A stretch of 64,000 nt of DNA from Glandiceps talaboti (lineage: Eukaryota; Hemichordata; Enteropneusta; Spengelidae), in contig NC_135550.1 in the NCBI RefSeq assembly GCF_964340395.1, positions 1,541,001-1,605,000 on the forward strand. Reading direction: 5' to 3'. Below the pieces are notes generated by a model that searched no databases, had not been told where the DNA came from, and worked only from the letters and a program-made list of their open reading frames with translations. A program made the translations under genes and the position numbers. Below, one piece after another: positions 36,196 through 47,640 of the stretch (position 1 is its first letter; each line of letters starts with the position of its first letter).

Positions 36196-36840
36196 TATGT
36201 GCATTGAAGAGAGAGGTGTGAGAGAAGGGCAGTTTCGTAGAGTTGTGTTCAATCAGTGTTTGGTTTTCGAGTGAGCATTTTTCGCAAAATCGTCTGAATT
36301 TATAGTGTGTGTTGAAAAGAAATTTCACAGCTTGGGTTCGTAACTGGTGGCCATCGTGAGAGTATTTGTCGTTCCGACATGAAAGGACACCTACATTTTA
36401 TGTTGTGATGACTTTGCCGCCGATCAGCGGCTTTCTGACAAAGATATGGTTTGTGTGATCTTCCCGTTTTTTTTTGCTTTTCTGCGGAACGTTTCATTTT
36501 TATCATTTTCCTTGCAATCAATTGTTCTAACTTACATGAAAAAGACCTTTCAGATCAAGTTGTTATTCACACTTTAATTCACACTTCGGCCCACACGTCG
36601 ATCTGACCATTCATTAGTCACTTCACACTCTTACTTTGAAGTAAATTAGACACTGGAATTGAATTGTAACAATTGTATGTATGTTAACTCATGTATAAAG
36701 GAAACACAGAAGATAAGCCGACGAAAGACAAAAGACAGCAGGCAATGCGTTGTTACAGTGATCACAGAATCGCCCGTGTTTGCGTGGTGATGAAAACAAT
36801 GGGTCGAAGAAACAATAGAAAATTTTGGGAGACATGACAG
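36193..36840. other. No gene seen
   Basis: Moderate-complexity spacer. It may be the interior of a pogo-like element whose end lies at 36846-36898, but no transposase is readable. Confidence 0.3.
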
Positions 36841-36845
36841 CGGTT

Positions 36846-36995
<150 letters not shown>

Positions 36996-36997
36996 TT

Positions 36998-37978
36998 TGA
37001 AATCTGTGTTGATCGTTTATTGAGGAGCCCCACTTTATTCGCACTGATGATAAACATCTTCTCCGTAAGACACAGGTTGCACCTTTTTGTTGCATTAGAG
37101 TAGGCGGCTGCATGGGCAATGATAGCCCAGTTGATGGAATACTGGTGGCCCGACTCCTTTATTTTCCAGACACACTTTGAAAGTTCAGTACAATTTCCAA
37201 ATTTGTTATTGGCGAAAGAACACTTGTGGTTGCCGTAACGCGTTTTGAAGCTGTTTTCTGTTGAGCCAATGTAGGAGTTGGTATTCTCTGTTGTTTATTT
37301 TGACCTGGGCGCTGTAGACGATATTGTCTGATTGGCATTTCCCATCAAGCGGGCAAGTTGATTTGTCACGACAGTTGCATGTCCCTATGGGAGCTTCGTT
37401 TCCGCGTTTAAGGATCATATTATTGTGAGCTTTGATGATAGAAGCCATGTTATTCATACAACTGTAGCTCACTTTCACATTCCCTTTGAAAATTTTATGT
37501 AACTTGTGTTCCTTAGGGAAGTGACGCCCAAGAAGTTGGAGGAAAATTGATGGTGTCAATTCTATCTGTGTAAGCAAGGTTGTCTTTATAGCCACTTGCT
37601 TTGAGTGCGTCATCATAAAGGGGTGCTGCCACACAGTCTTCTATTTATGGCTGCTAGGAGATGCTTGATGATAACCGGTTGGTGATTTGACTGTGGATTG
37701 ATGTAGACTGGGTTGTCATTTGGTTTTCTGTATGGGTAATATTTTCCACTGGAAAGGTCTAATACGATATCGAGGTAATTTACAATTTTCAGGTTAGCTT
37801 CGATGGTTATTTTCAGACCGATGTCATTGAAGATCTTTGTGGTGTTTTTTTAAATCTGTTCTGCCTTGTTACCCGATATTTTGTGGAAACCAGCTAAACC
37901 GTCATCCCTGTATAGACCTACATGGTCTTTAGAGTACTGCGATGCAATAGTACCCACTCGTTCGCAAATCTCGGCTCC
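36998..37978 (-). pseudogene. Penelope-like element: RT C-terminus, linker and GIY-YIG domain
   Basis: On the minus strand from 37978 the reading frame gives the late RT part, with the catalytic turn LYRDDGLAGF, then LKIVNYLDIVLDL and KPNDNPVYI. A Cys-rich linker follows (CNCRDKSTCPLDGKC, then NIVYSAQV). After a frame change near 37280 the GIY-YIG endonuclease follows: SYIGSTENSFKTRYGNHKCSF and later RCNLCLTEKMFI. RT plus GIY-YIG is diagnostic of Penelope-like elements. At least one stop and one frameshift are present. The 5' half is missing, and both ends run into (TA)n tracts. Confidence 0.85.
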
Positions 37979-38038
<60 letters not shown>

Positions 38039-38040
38039 GT
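37979..38040. repeat. (TA)n then (GT)n microsatellite
   Basis: About 25 bases of TA, followed by GT/GC alternation to 38040, at the 5' edge of the Penelope remnant. Confidence 0.9.
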
Positions 38041-38084
38041 AATAAGTAATTCTTTTGAATTAGTCTATAAATAAGTGTATAATG

Positions 38085-38270
38085 CGAGTGATATATGTAC
38101 ATTGAAGCGAGATATACGTATATGGAAGTGTGACATATGTATATTGATAAATGATATATGTATATTGAAGAGAGATATACGCATATTGGAAGACTTCCAT
38201 ATACGACACTGTTGGCGTTCTATAGTATATTACAGTTGGTACTTTATATATACGTGTAAAGGACTTTCCA
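38085..38270 (+). repeat. 21-bp tandem repeat with conserved flank
   Basis: About five units of a 21-bp motif (GATATATGTATATTGAAG-like) cover 38091-38200. A flank with GACACTGTTGGCGTTCTATAG also occurs, inverted, at 34130-34190. In translation the units look like seven-residue repeats (DICILKR), which is a by-product of the period. Confidence 0.65.
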
Positions 38271-39041
38271 CAACTGCACGTTCGTGCTATGGTGTAGACT
38301 CCATGCAGTAGTGTCTACTGTACTGAAGTGTTCGCAAAACCTCCATACTATAAATTATAATGCAATCAACAGTAATATTAATTATTCGGATTGGCTCCCA
38401 TCAAGTTGAAGTGTGAAGAAAATGTTGCGATGGAGGTTATGTGTAATTGATAATCCTTCATAAAGATGGACATCTGTCTGTACGAATCAGTTTCTTTACT
38501 CTTTCTGCATTTCAGGTTGAGTTCACCATCAGCAGACAGACCAATCCCTCTCAGCTTGGAAGATTTGACAGACACCTTTAAATCGTACAGGTATAAAAAA
38601 CACAGCCGTTGAATATCGAGAATTATTTTCCTTTCGAACATAGTTTTAAACTTAGTAATAACTGTTCGGACCATTCTGTTCGTGATTTCCTGTTTTTTAC
38701 GAACAATTAATCTAAAATTAGTGTTACAAGAAATAAATAATACTTTGAACATATCAAACAATTAGCATTATTACAAACCAAGCCTTGTATACAATGATAT
38801 ACAGTACCGCCCAGACCCGTAGAGGATCAATCTATGAATAACTGGAACGGTTTGGTTCGGAAACAAATTTTGCTGATATGTTGTGTGCACTTATTTATTA
38901 TTCGTGGCATACATATAAATATTCAATTGAACTCAAATACATGTATTTAACTTTTTGTAAAATGAAATGTAAGTGACCAGTGTGTTGTCAGTTCATGAGG
39001 ATATAGATTGATGAAACTGTGGTTCATCCATCCACGGACGA
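38271..39041. other. No confirmed gene
   Basis: A 127-codon open frame on the minus strand (38378-38761) has balanced composition but no recognisable domain. I leave it uncalled. Nothing else seen. Confidence 0.3.

Positions 39042-39078
<37 letters not shown>
39042..39078 (+). repeat. (GAT)n microsatellite
   Basis: Uninterrupted ATG/GAT triplets. Confidence 0.9.
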
Positions 39079-40095
39079 CTATGTACTATTCTATTAAATG
39101 TGGTGTAAAAGTTTACAAGCAAATAAAATAGTTCTCCTTATGCACAAATATCGAGTTTGCATTTATGATTGTGAAAGTTCGTCGTAATACAACAGAAATG
39201 TTTTGCGGCAACTGTACAAGTCGCGTCTTGTAATATTAAGACGCATTCATGTCGATGAACAATTCTATGAAACATTTGCCAAGATTGAAATGACAAAAAG
39301 AACTACCTTTTCATGTTTCGTTTACTCCCTCATGTGAGTGACATCTCACCTTAATCTTGATCGATTACAAAGAGGTGCGTTACAACTTTGTCTGTAAGAT
39401 ACGACGTATCATACAGCTCAGTCATCACAAAGGGAAGAAGGAATGTAGCCAAGAAAGTTCAAACCATGGATTTAACACAACTTTGTATGGAATATCAAGG
39501 CATCACGGACCATCATAAGTAAGAAATGGTTACACCGTATTGAAAGCCAGCATACGTGTACGGGACATGTGGGAAGCAGGCCTACCAATCATAAGCATTG
39601 GTTGAAATAATGTTAAATGGTTAGGCAATTGTAGTACGGTTTTGACATTTATATCGCCGATAATATTCCGTTCAGTTTGGTCCGCAAGTACAGGAACATA
39701 TATTCCTAAATGCCCAAGTTGAATAGAGAAATCGCGCGATGTTCCTTCACCCAGTAAATCTGTTGCTGAAGTCAAGAAGCCATGAAATGGGAACATCCTA
39801 AAGGTGGTTGGATACCTCGCCTAACTGCCAAGAGAGCACTCTTTATAAATAAGATCCTGCTACAAGTGTAAGAAACGGAAGTAGAGAAAGACTCAACAAT
39901 AAAGGACAAGACTTCTGCAGAGCTTTGCTTCAAACCATACAGCAATACTAGTAGATGTGGATAGTATTGATGTTGAAAGTGTGGCAGCAATGCCAAAATA
40001 TGATATGAGATACATAAAAACTAGTTTTAATCTAGAGTATGTAACTAAGGATGCCAAAATAAAAATACATGATCATTTCAGGCACACTTATAATA

Positions 40096-40096
<1 letters not shown>
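39079..40096. other. No confirmed gene
   Basis: Two overlapping minus-strand open frames (39530-39996) lack recognisable domains. No element assigned. Confidence 0.3.

Positions 40097-40156
<60 letters not shown>
40097..40156 (+). repeat. (GAT)n microsatellite, 60 bp
   Basis: A pure GAT tract followed by imperfect GAT-rich sequence to about 40300. It creates long open frames in three phases (poly-Asp, poly-Met, poly-Ile), which should not be taken as genes. Confidence 0.9.
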
Positions 40157-40157
<1 letters not shown>

Positions 40158-40509
40158 GACATTGATGATGTCAAAAGTGATGATTTTGATGATGATGATG
40201 ATTATAATGAAAGCGACAACATTGACAATCAAAACGATTATGATGAACAGAGCAATCACTGTGACAGTGGTGATAGTGATGGTGGTGCATCGAAGTTAGT
40301 GATGGTGATGGATATGGAAGTAGTTAGATTAAAGATGTATATTGTACATGGAATTAACTTGTTTTCATGGCAGTGGATTGAATAAAAACGCTTTCATAGT
40401 AAAAGAGACTTTGTATAGTTAATAATAACATCAGTTCAGTATTTTCTTTTCTCAGAATTTTTTTAAACGCTTTGCAGCACAAACACCCATATCTGACTGT
40501 CAAGTAGGA

Positions 40510-40700
40510 TTTCGCTATATGCAGATGATGTTGCCATTGTTGCGGAGTGTGTTGTAAACTTACAAAGATTAATCAATATTTAAGTTAATGGGCGATGAAA
40601 GTAAACATTGAAAAGACAGATTATGATATTCAGAAATGAATGGTGGTTATAGAGCAAAATTTGAAAATTGGCTTTTGAATATGCAAAATGTTGATGTTTT
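40510..40700 (+). pseudogene. LINE reverse-transcriptase fragment around the YADD motif
   Basis: LYADDVAIVAECVVNLQRLINI is legible at about 40528-40590. After frame changes come WAMKVNIEKT and IMIFRNEWW (about 40600-40650) and FEYAKC. The spacing of YADD and the following ...N-EKT-IMIFRN block is that of L1/RTE-like RTs. Both sides are lost. The C-terminal fragment at 51655 may come from a similar family. Confidence 0.7.
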
Positions 40701-41586
40701 TAAAAAAATAAAAATAAAATGTAAAATTGTTATACAATGGATCTATAGCAATAGTAATAAAGTTATATATACCATGTGACAGCAGCCTCTGTCAAGGAAC
40801 ACCATATCATATCATACATTCATAATCACAGCCTCGTATATGGATTTAAACTTCAATAACGTCTGTGGCTGTTATTGTACACAAAATTCGTGGGGTAAGG
40901 CTGTAGCCACTTTAGCCGAGCAAGCATACAAAGCATTAACTATATTATTAATTGCTAGTAAGAAAATTGGTAGTTTCCCTTGTGATACCTATTTTATGTT
41001 GTTCGATGTAATGATAAGGGTGACCTTTTTTGTTTGATTCTCATCTCCAGTGGAATAGTCAGGCGGGGCGGTCGGGCAAAATAAAAAAAAGGGGGCAAGG
41101 AAAAAAATCTGTATTTTTCCCAATTCTATTCTCTGTCCTTTCTGTCCTGTCAGTCTCTCTACAACTTCTTTTCTCTTCTCTTTATTGAATTCCTTGTTAC
41201 AGGTCTCCTCCCTTCATTGTAGCAAGGTTGACAAGTCCGTAGAACAACTTTGTAAGAAGATGAATGAATACTTATCATCCTGATGGGCGTATATCTGTAG
41301 CCATGAACTATTGTATGATTTTATCAGGAGTACAAATACATTCGAGTTCTATTAATCAAAGTGGCATTGACATCGCTAGCAAGTTTTTCAAGTTATATAA
41401 TTTGAACTTTAGTATGTAACTTTTTGAAACACTTGCGTGTTTGTCATCAGTGTGCTAGAGGAATTTTCATTTTTATAAATCATTTCTTCTATGAAACATT
41501 TTTCTTCAGTGTGATCTTGTCAAAATAATCCACCAGATAACATGTAAATATTTCTAGAACTCAGTACTCTTTTGGGATTTACTGTA
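40701..41586. other. No gene seen
   Basis: Spacer up to the target-site duplication of the large LINE. Confidence 0.35.
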
Positions 41587-41602
41587 TAAAAATACTAATG
41601 TA
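41587..41602 (+). repeat. 16-bp target-site duplication, left
   Basis: TAAAAATACTAATGTA, identical to 50528-50543. Defines the exact 5' border of the LINE insertion. Confidence 0.9.
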
Positions 41603-41788
41603 CAAGGTGCCTAAGGTGTTCAGTAGTGACAACACACTACTACTTGTGCTCGCAAGTTTCTCATCTTTTCCTGGAAGCACAGTGGTTGCAACGCTTTTTC
41701 CCGTCTGCAGTTTGTAAGAATTGTAGTTCTTCCAGGTCTCTGTGCTAATTTTAGCACGTGCTGACGTTTTTTATGTACGTTATCGTCG

Positions 41789-43117
41789 TTGGAAGTTTTT
41801 TGGTCTACGTTCTCACCCAAGATGGGTCGTCGCAAGCGTCATCAAAAGAGTCCTTCTCGCCAGATAACAGGTGGAAATGGAAACAGTGGAGTTAGCATGT
41901 ACACTCATGGTAGCACTGGAAGGAGAGAAGAAGTGGTAGAGAAAAGTAGAAATGTCCAAAGAAAAGCTGCAAGTCCCTTAAAAGACAAAAACCTGAAGGT
42001 AAAATTCAAGGTTTTCTGCCAAAATCTACAGGGCGTAAAAGAGCTGGACGTAATAAGAAGCTCAAAACAGGTGGTAGGCAGTCAATGTATTTGTGGTGTA
42101 CAATACCTACCAAAAAACAAGCTATGGCTAATTTATGCAGAAAATGTAGACTGTAAGAGAAAACTTCTGGTGCGTGGACTCAACATTGCAGGCATGCACG
42201 TGACATTGAATACTGTCGAATCAGAAGACGAAGATGACACACACATCTCTATTCTTGATATTCCACAACACGTGGCAGATAATACAGTTGGAGATTTTCT
42301 TGATAAATACTGTGAAAGAAGTCAGCCAGTCGTCAAATGCACGGTAACTGACCCAGATGACGGCACATCGTATTACAATAGCAATAGGTATTGTTATGTT
42401 AAGCAGATAAAAACACCTATTCCAAATTTCTCGCAATTGAAATTCATCGATGATAATGGAATTCATCGTGCATAAAACTTCAGAATATTTTATACTGGTC
42501 AAGATAGAGAGCGTTCCATTTGTCGAGAAATAGGACATAAACCAGTAATGTGTCCAAGTAAACCACCTCCTACATGCTACGGTTGCAGAGAAACCGGTCA
42601 TCGGGTACAAGAATGTCCAAAAGGAAAACGATGCTACAATTGTAATAAATTCGGGCATATTGCAAAGGTATGCCCTGAAGCGGAAGAGGAATTGATAGAT
42701 CGTTTTGTGGAATCACTATCAAGTAAAGCTAAAGAAGCAGAAAAGCTGATAAATAAAGCATTACATCGAGACAGGGGAAAGTCTTCGCCAAAGTTTTCAC
42801 CAAAACCCGCTTCCATCAAGGTAGATATTCATCGTGACGCAGAACAAAATTCTGCGACATCACAAGTTGAATCGACTGAAAACAACAGTGAAGACACCAT
42901 ATCTAAAGAATCGACTGTGTGCGAATCTCCGGTGACAGACAGTGGCGTTAGAATGAAAAAGAAGGGTTTGAAGAAATATTTCAGTGTTAACGGCATTTTC
43001 AGAGCAAAATCAAAATCAAGTGTCAAAGCTGGAGCGAAATCTTCACAGACACCTGCATATAAACGGAAAAGAGATGCAGTGTCATCACTATCAGCTAGTT
43101 CGTACTTTAGTGAATAA
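41789..43117 (+). pseudogene. LINE ORF1: nucleic-acid-binding protein with zinc knuckles
   Basis: The frame is about 440 codons with one in-frame stop (TAA, 42473-42475); reading resumes in the same frame immediately. A second possible start is at 41822 (MGRRKRHQKS). The N-terminus is basic. The middle is of the RRM-like/transposase-22-like size but is not recognisable by motif. Two intact CCHC knuckles follow (CYGCRETGHRVQEC and CYNCNKFGHIAKVC, 42577-42674), preceded by one that has lost its first Cys (ICREIGHKPVMC). The tail is Ser/Lys-rich. ORF1 proteins of this type coat LINE RNA. Confidence 0.8.
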
Positions 43118-43520
43118 GTTATGCTTTGTATTAAAGTGGTGCATGATAGTTTTGTTTACGTTTTGTTTTGTTATTATAATCTTTATATTATAACATGGTG
43201 CCATTAAAAATAGCTACATTAAATGTAAGAGGTCTCAGGGATAAAATTAAGAGATCGATTATATTTAATTGGTGTAAAAGGAATAAATTTGAAGTAGTTT
43301 ATCTGCAAGAAATATATAGCAAGGTATCTGATGAAAACAGGTGGGAAAAAGAATGGGGAAGTAATATTGTATGGAGTCATGGATCATTTCATAGTCGAGG
43401 GGTTGCAATTTTATTTGGGAATAACAAAGGCATTGATATCAATGAAACATGCAATGATGATGAAGGTCGCTGCTAACGTATGTGTAGAAAATGATAGACT
43501 TTGGCTAATTAATGTATATG

Positions 43521-44224
43521 TGTTACAAAGTATATACCTGTATTATAAACACAGTAATTGTATCTAGGTTACCCGACCGTGAAAGGTCTAATTGATTAAT
43601 GACTCGGATAGTAATACGAGCTAGGCCATGTTATTACTTGTAATTAAGTGAATGTTTCAAGTGTCACTACAAGTGATGAATCACAACTTTTAATGAATTC
43701 GGCTATAGTATAAAAGGATAATTTCAAGATAGTTTATCTCTTGATTAGATTAACTGTAGTTCATAAACACTTCCTATATATGGAAAAGAATTGAAGTTTA
43801 CTGTAAACATGTTATTTACTAACCATATTTGTAATACGGAATGAAACTTTGAATTTGAATAAAATGTGAATGTTGGGTGTATGCAAGGATATAACTGATA
43901 CAAGGAGAGATCTTGCGGGGCGAGGAGAGCAACACGTCTTTAACTTACGGTAACTGATCTGCATCGTAGTAGGAATACTACGGAGAACTAATTGTTTCGA
44001 TCTAGTCTGGACTGCTGTAAGTGAAGGAAAACTAATCCAAAGCTCTCGTATTGTTGGTTCAAGCATACACCTACTTCACCAAAAGTAACATTTTGTGTGC
44101 TTGTGAGTTTATCCCCTGAATACGTGTCCTGAGATTCTGGTACCTCTGAGATTGACTGTGTGCGTCTGAAGTTACAACTTGAATTTGGTCAATAACTATC
44201 AACACCAAAGACAAGTCGGTAACA
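43521..44224 (+). mobile_element. Solo LTR, 704 bp, in LINE ORF2
   Basis: It begins TGTTAC and ends GTAACA, so it has the TG...CA ends and short inverted termini of LTRs. A 4-bp TATG flanks it (43517-43520 and 44225-44228; 5 bp if ATATG is counted). Removing it restores the codon phase of the endonuclease frame. It has a TATA box (TATAAAAG at 43709-43716) and a polyadenylation-like AATAAA at 43858. No internal region remains, so recombination between two LTRs is inferred. Gypsy or BEL origin is possible. Confidence 0.8.
43709..43716 (+). promoter_or_regulatory. TATA box of the solo LTR
   Basis: TATAAAAG, about 190 bases inside the LTR and about 150 bases before an AATAAA. That order fits U3-R. 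Confidence 0.5.
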
Positions 44225-44956
44225 TATGCGCCAAATTCACCTACAGGAAAAAAAAGTTTCTTCTTGTCTTTAGAAACATTTATCATAGAAAAGGGGATTC
44301 GCTTAAATGATATGATTGTATCTGGAGTTTTTAACATTCCATTTAATTTACAATTAGACAAAGATAAAGGTGGTATTGAATCCATCTATGATGAAAACCG
44401 ACAAGCTAGATTGCATCTGATAGATTTTATGAAACATAACAATTTAGTAGATGTTTGGAGAAAGCTACACCCAAACGAAAAACAGTTCACATGGCGTAGA
44501 TGTACACCTTTTGTGCAGAGTAGATTAGATTATCATATTGTAAGTCAGTCACTACTGAAAAATGTGTGTGAGATAAACATTGTCCCTGCAGTCAGAACTG
44601 ACCATTCAGCAGTTGTACTAAATTTAAGCATTTCATCAAATGAAAGAGGGAGAGGATATTGGAAGTTCAACAATAGTTTGCTTGATGACGTCGTGTACCT
44701 TAACAAGCTTGCCGTTTTACTAGATCGTTTGGAAGAACAATATGAAGAAATAGAGTCGAAAATTTTGAAATGGGATTTATGTAAAAATGATATCAAAGAT
44801 TTTACAATCAGATACAGTATAGATAAAGCAAAAAGATACAGAAATGAAGTAGACGAGACTACAAACAGGTTAATTGAACTTGACAAGGCTTTAAGCAATG
44901 CACCCTCATTAACGTTGTATGACGAGTATAATTGCTTAAAGAAAAAACTCAATGAA

Positions 44957-44957
<1 letters not shown>

Positions 44958-44987
<30 letters not shown>

Positions 44988-45012
44988 CATACATACATAC
45001 ATACATACATAC
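44958..45012 (+). repeat. (TACA)n microsatellite inside ORF2
   Basis: About 14 uninterrupted ATAC units lie inside the coding region between the endonuclease and RT. They change the downstream frame, which is read in another phase after 45012. Confidence 0.9.
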
Positions 45013-45589
45013 GAGGCTAGAGGCAAACAAATCCGTTCAAGAGCTAAATGGATCGAGCATGGAGAAAAAATACCAAATATTTTCTTAGTTTGGAAAAGAG
45101 AAATGGTAAGAGAAAACATATAGCAAAGCTGAAAAAAAGCAACGGTGGCTATATAACTAATAATAGAGAAATTTTAGAAGAGATAACAGGTTATTATACA
45201 AATTTATACAGTAAACGTATGAGAAAGGCTAATTTGCATAATTTCTTGTGCAATACGAGCCTTCCGCAGCTGGACGACGAACAAAGACATTTTTGTGATA
45301 GACAGATAACAGAAGCGGAATGTTTTAATGCCATGAGGCATATGAAAAATAACAAGTCTCCTGGCCATGATGGATTGACATTAGAATTCTATAAAAAAAA
45401 TGTTGGCCAACAATTAGTGCATTGCTATTAGACAGTTATCATGAAAGTTTTCAAGAAGAAGCACTTTCTACTTCCCAACGAAGAGGTGTTATAACTTTGT
45501 TACATAAGAAAAAAGAAACAGAGTTGTTAACAAGCGACCTATCGGTCAGCATAGCTCCGCTGTTTTTTTTTTAATTTTATTTTTTATTT

Positions 45590-45800
45590 TGGTGACATGT
45601 AGAAGTGGTTCAGTTCTTCAGCTCTTCACTATGCAGTTTTGTTTTAGCGATGCAATAAAGTGATTAGTGGTTTCATATGATGTCTCACTATAAACACATT
45701 TTACACAGAAGTCGGTAATGTATTGTACTTTTATACCATAGTCACCATTTTATAACAAAAATCTACTGTTATGAAAAATTGCACAAAATCTAAGAAAAAA
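45590..45800 (-). pseudogene. Possible LINE C-terminal zinc-finger remnant
   Basis: The minus strand reads FCVKCVYSETSYETTNHFIA after one stop. The C-x2-C...ET..H arrangement is common near the ends of LINE ORF2 proteins. It is short and uncertain. Confidence 0.3.
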
Positions 45801-47099
45801 AATGACTGGGAAATGCACACAAGAAAAAGAAAAAAAAAGAAGATTTTGAGGTTGGCTATAAATAATTCCAGTGTCTTGCAGCTTTAACCCTGGAAAATTT
45901 TAATGATGAATGAAATAAACTAGGGATCGAAAATAATTTTGAGGCAATTTGAATTTCAATTTTCTAACAAATTTACCAAGTCAACAACATTCAACTTGTA
46001 CTAGTTGTAGTAGATATATATATAGGGAAGAAATGTATTAATCGCCATCTTAGTTTCCGTACGGCGACAATCCCAAGTACCCGAAAGAGAGTCATTCTCA
46101 GCCAATTCAGGGTTCGACACTAGAATAAAAAAGTCACTATCCCACAGGACTAGGAAAATTGATAACGTAGTAGTCCTGCAAAAAAATGTGGTGGTCCTAT
46201 CTTTAAGTGCTTTCGCTTGTTCACTTAGGCTCTTCATCTCTCTTAGTTTTTGCTCTACTTCTAATTCACTTTTCCAAACCCCATATTTATTTCAGTCAAA
46301 CCCTGTGTTGTAATTGAACTGTCTATTTCTTTGTAGTTGTTTGTGCGTCATCAACTCCTTACTTTTAATTTTATTCTCTTTTTTTATGTTTTGGAGCTTC
46401 TTCTCTTATTTTGTTGCTTTCTGTGAGTAGTTTGTCTTAATTGGGCATGGGGGGGGGGGGGTAATAAGATATTATGTGGTCTTATTTCTAGCTTAAATAC
46501 TACATAACATTTCTGGTACACATTGATCTAACTATTGCATTTTTAAAAGACAAAAAAATACCTTACATAGAGCAAGTCTTTATAGTGTTCTCCTTAGTGC
46601 ATATTAGAATGTATTTACAACATAAAAATAAATAAATTTGAAGGTTATCAGCAGTTACAGCAAAATTTTGTTACTAATTACATGTACAAGTCACTTCGTC
46701 TATTTTCGTGTCTATGTACTTCCGGGTTGACATAAACGTTAAACGTGATATAGTCGGCCCTATAATTACTAAGAAATGACAAAACCGTTCGCAAAATAAA
46801 GTTCAAGATTTTAATTTTTAAACTGAATATCAATATCCACTACACATTTAATAACTGGTTTCGTGTATTTAGAAATGTGCCCCAAAACATGAACACGGAA
46901 CACGGAATCGTGTCAGTGTTACTAGCCAAGTTAGCAGTTTCATTGTAGGCTGTAAGTTGTACCGGTAAAAAAGACGATCATCACATCATGTAGGAAGTAC
47001 AAAAACATAGAACACGTTGTTTTCTTGCTGAATAAACTCACTGAAATAACAATACGGTCAAATTGCGTCTTCGATTTTGACAGCCACCATTATGATTGA

Positions 47100-47640
47100 G
47101 CTTCACTTAGTTCCGCTGAACGTGGCCGAGCCCGGGCGAACGCTGCGCTGACATCCAATTTGTACAGCGTTTTTACAAAGGGAGCTCGTCAATAACCTAC
47201 CGAATAATTAACTCAGAAACGTAGTTTAAATACTAACTGATCTAAAAATTACTGTTTAGAAAGACTACGCATCCGTACATAAATACGAAATCGTGCGACA
47301 AAGATTTCAACTTTACTAATTTACTTGTTACAGTGTAGAGGCCGGCGCGGCCAGCCTTACCCTTATTATACACATATCATCGTACAACTAATTTTATTGG
47401 CTATAATATTAACTACATTTGAAAGGTCTCACTTGATTGGCTCACCCTTCGCTATTCCCGTTTTCAAGAGACACCCCGCCAGAATAAAGTGCCACGTAGT
47501 ACAGCAATGGCGCGAGATCGCCTGTTGGGCGACTTTCCCACCGGGTGTGCTTTTCGAAAACTACACAACACATGATACGCTTTTATGACAGGGAATCAGA
47601 GAAAATCTACCCCGTTTCCAAGCTAATCGTAAGTTTAATC
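47100..47640. other. GC- and CpG-richer segment within the insertion
   Basis: By eye this stretch has many more CG dinucleotides than its surroundings (for example GAACGCTGCGCTG and GAGGCCGGCGCGG), and CCAAT-like ATTGG motifs. It could be promoter-like DNA carried by the insertion. No transcript unit is shown. Confidence 0.3.

Noticed and set aside
38378-38761. 127-codon minus-strand open frame
   Set aside because: Balanced composition but no motif, no start context and no splice support; length is within chance for a 64-kb AT-rich window.
39957-40385. 142-codon poly-Asp open frame
   Set aside because: It exists because a (GAT)n microsatellite keeps three phases open; flanking codons show no domain and neither start nor neighbours support a gene.
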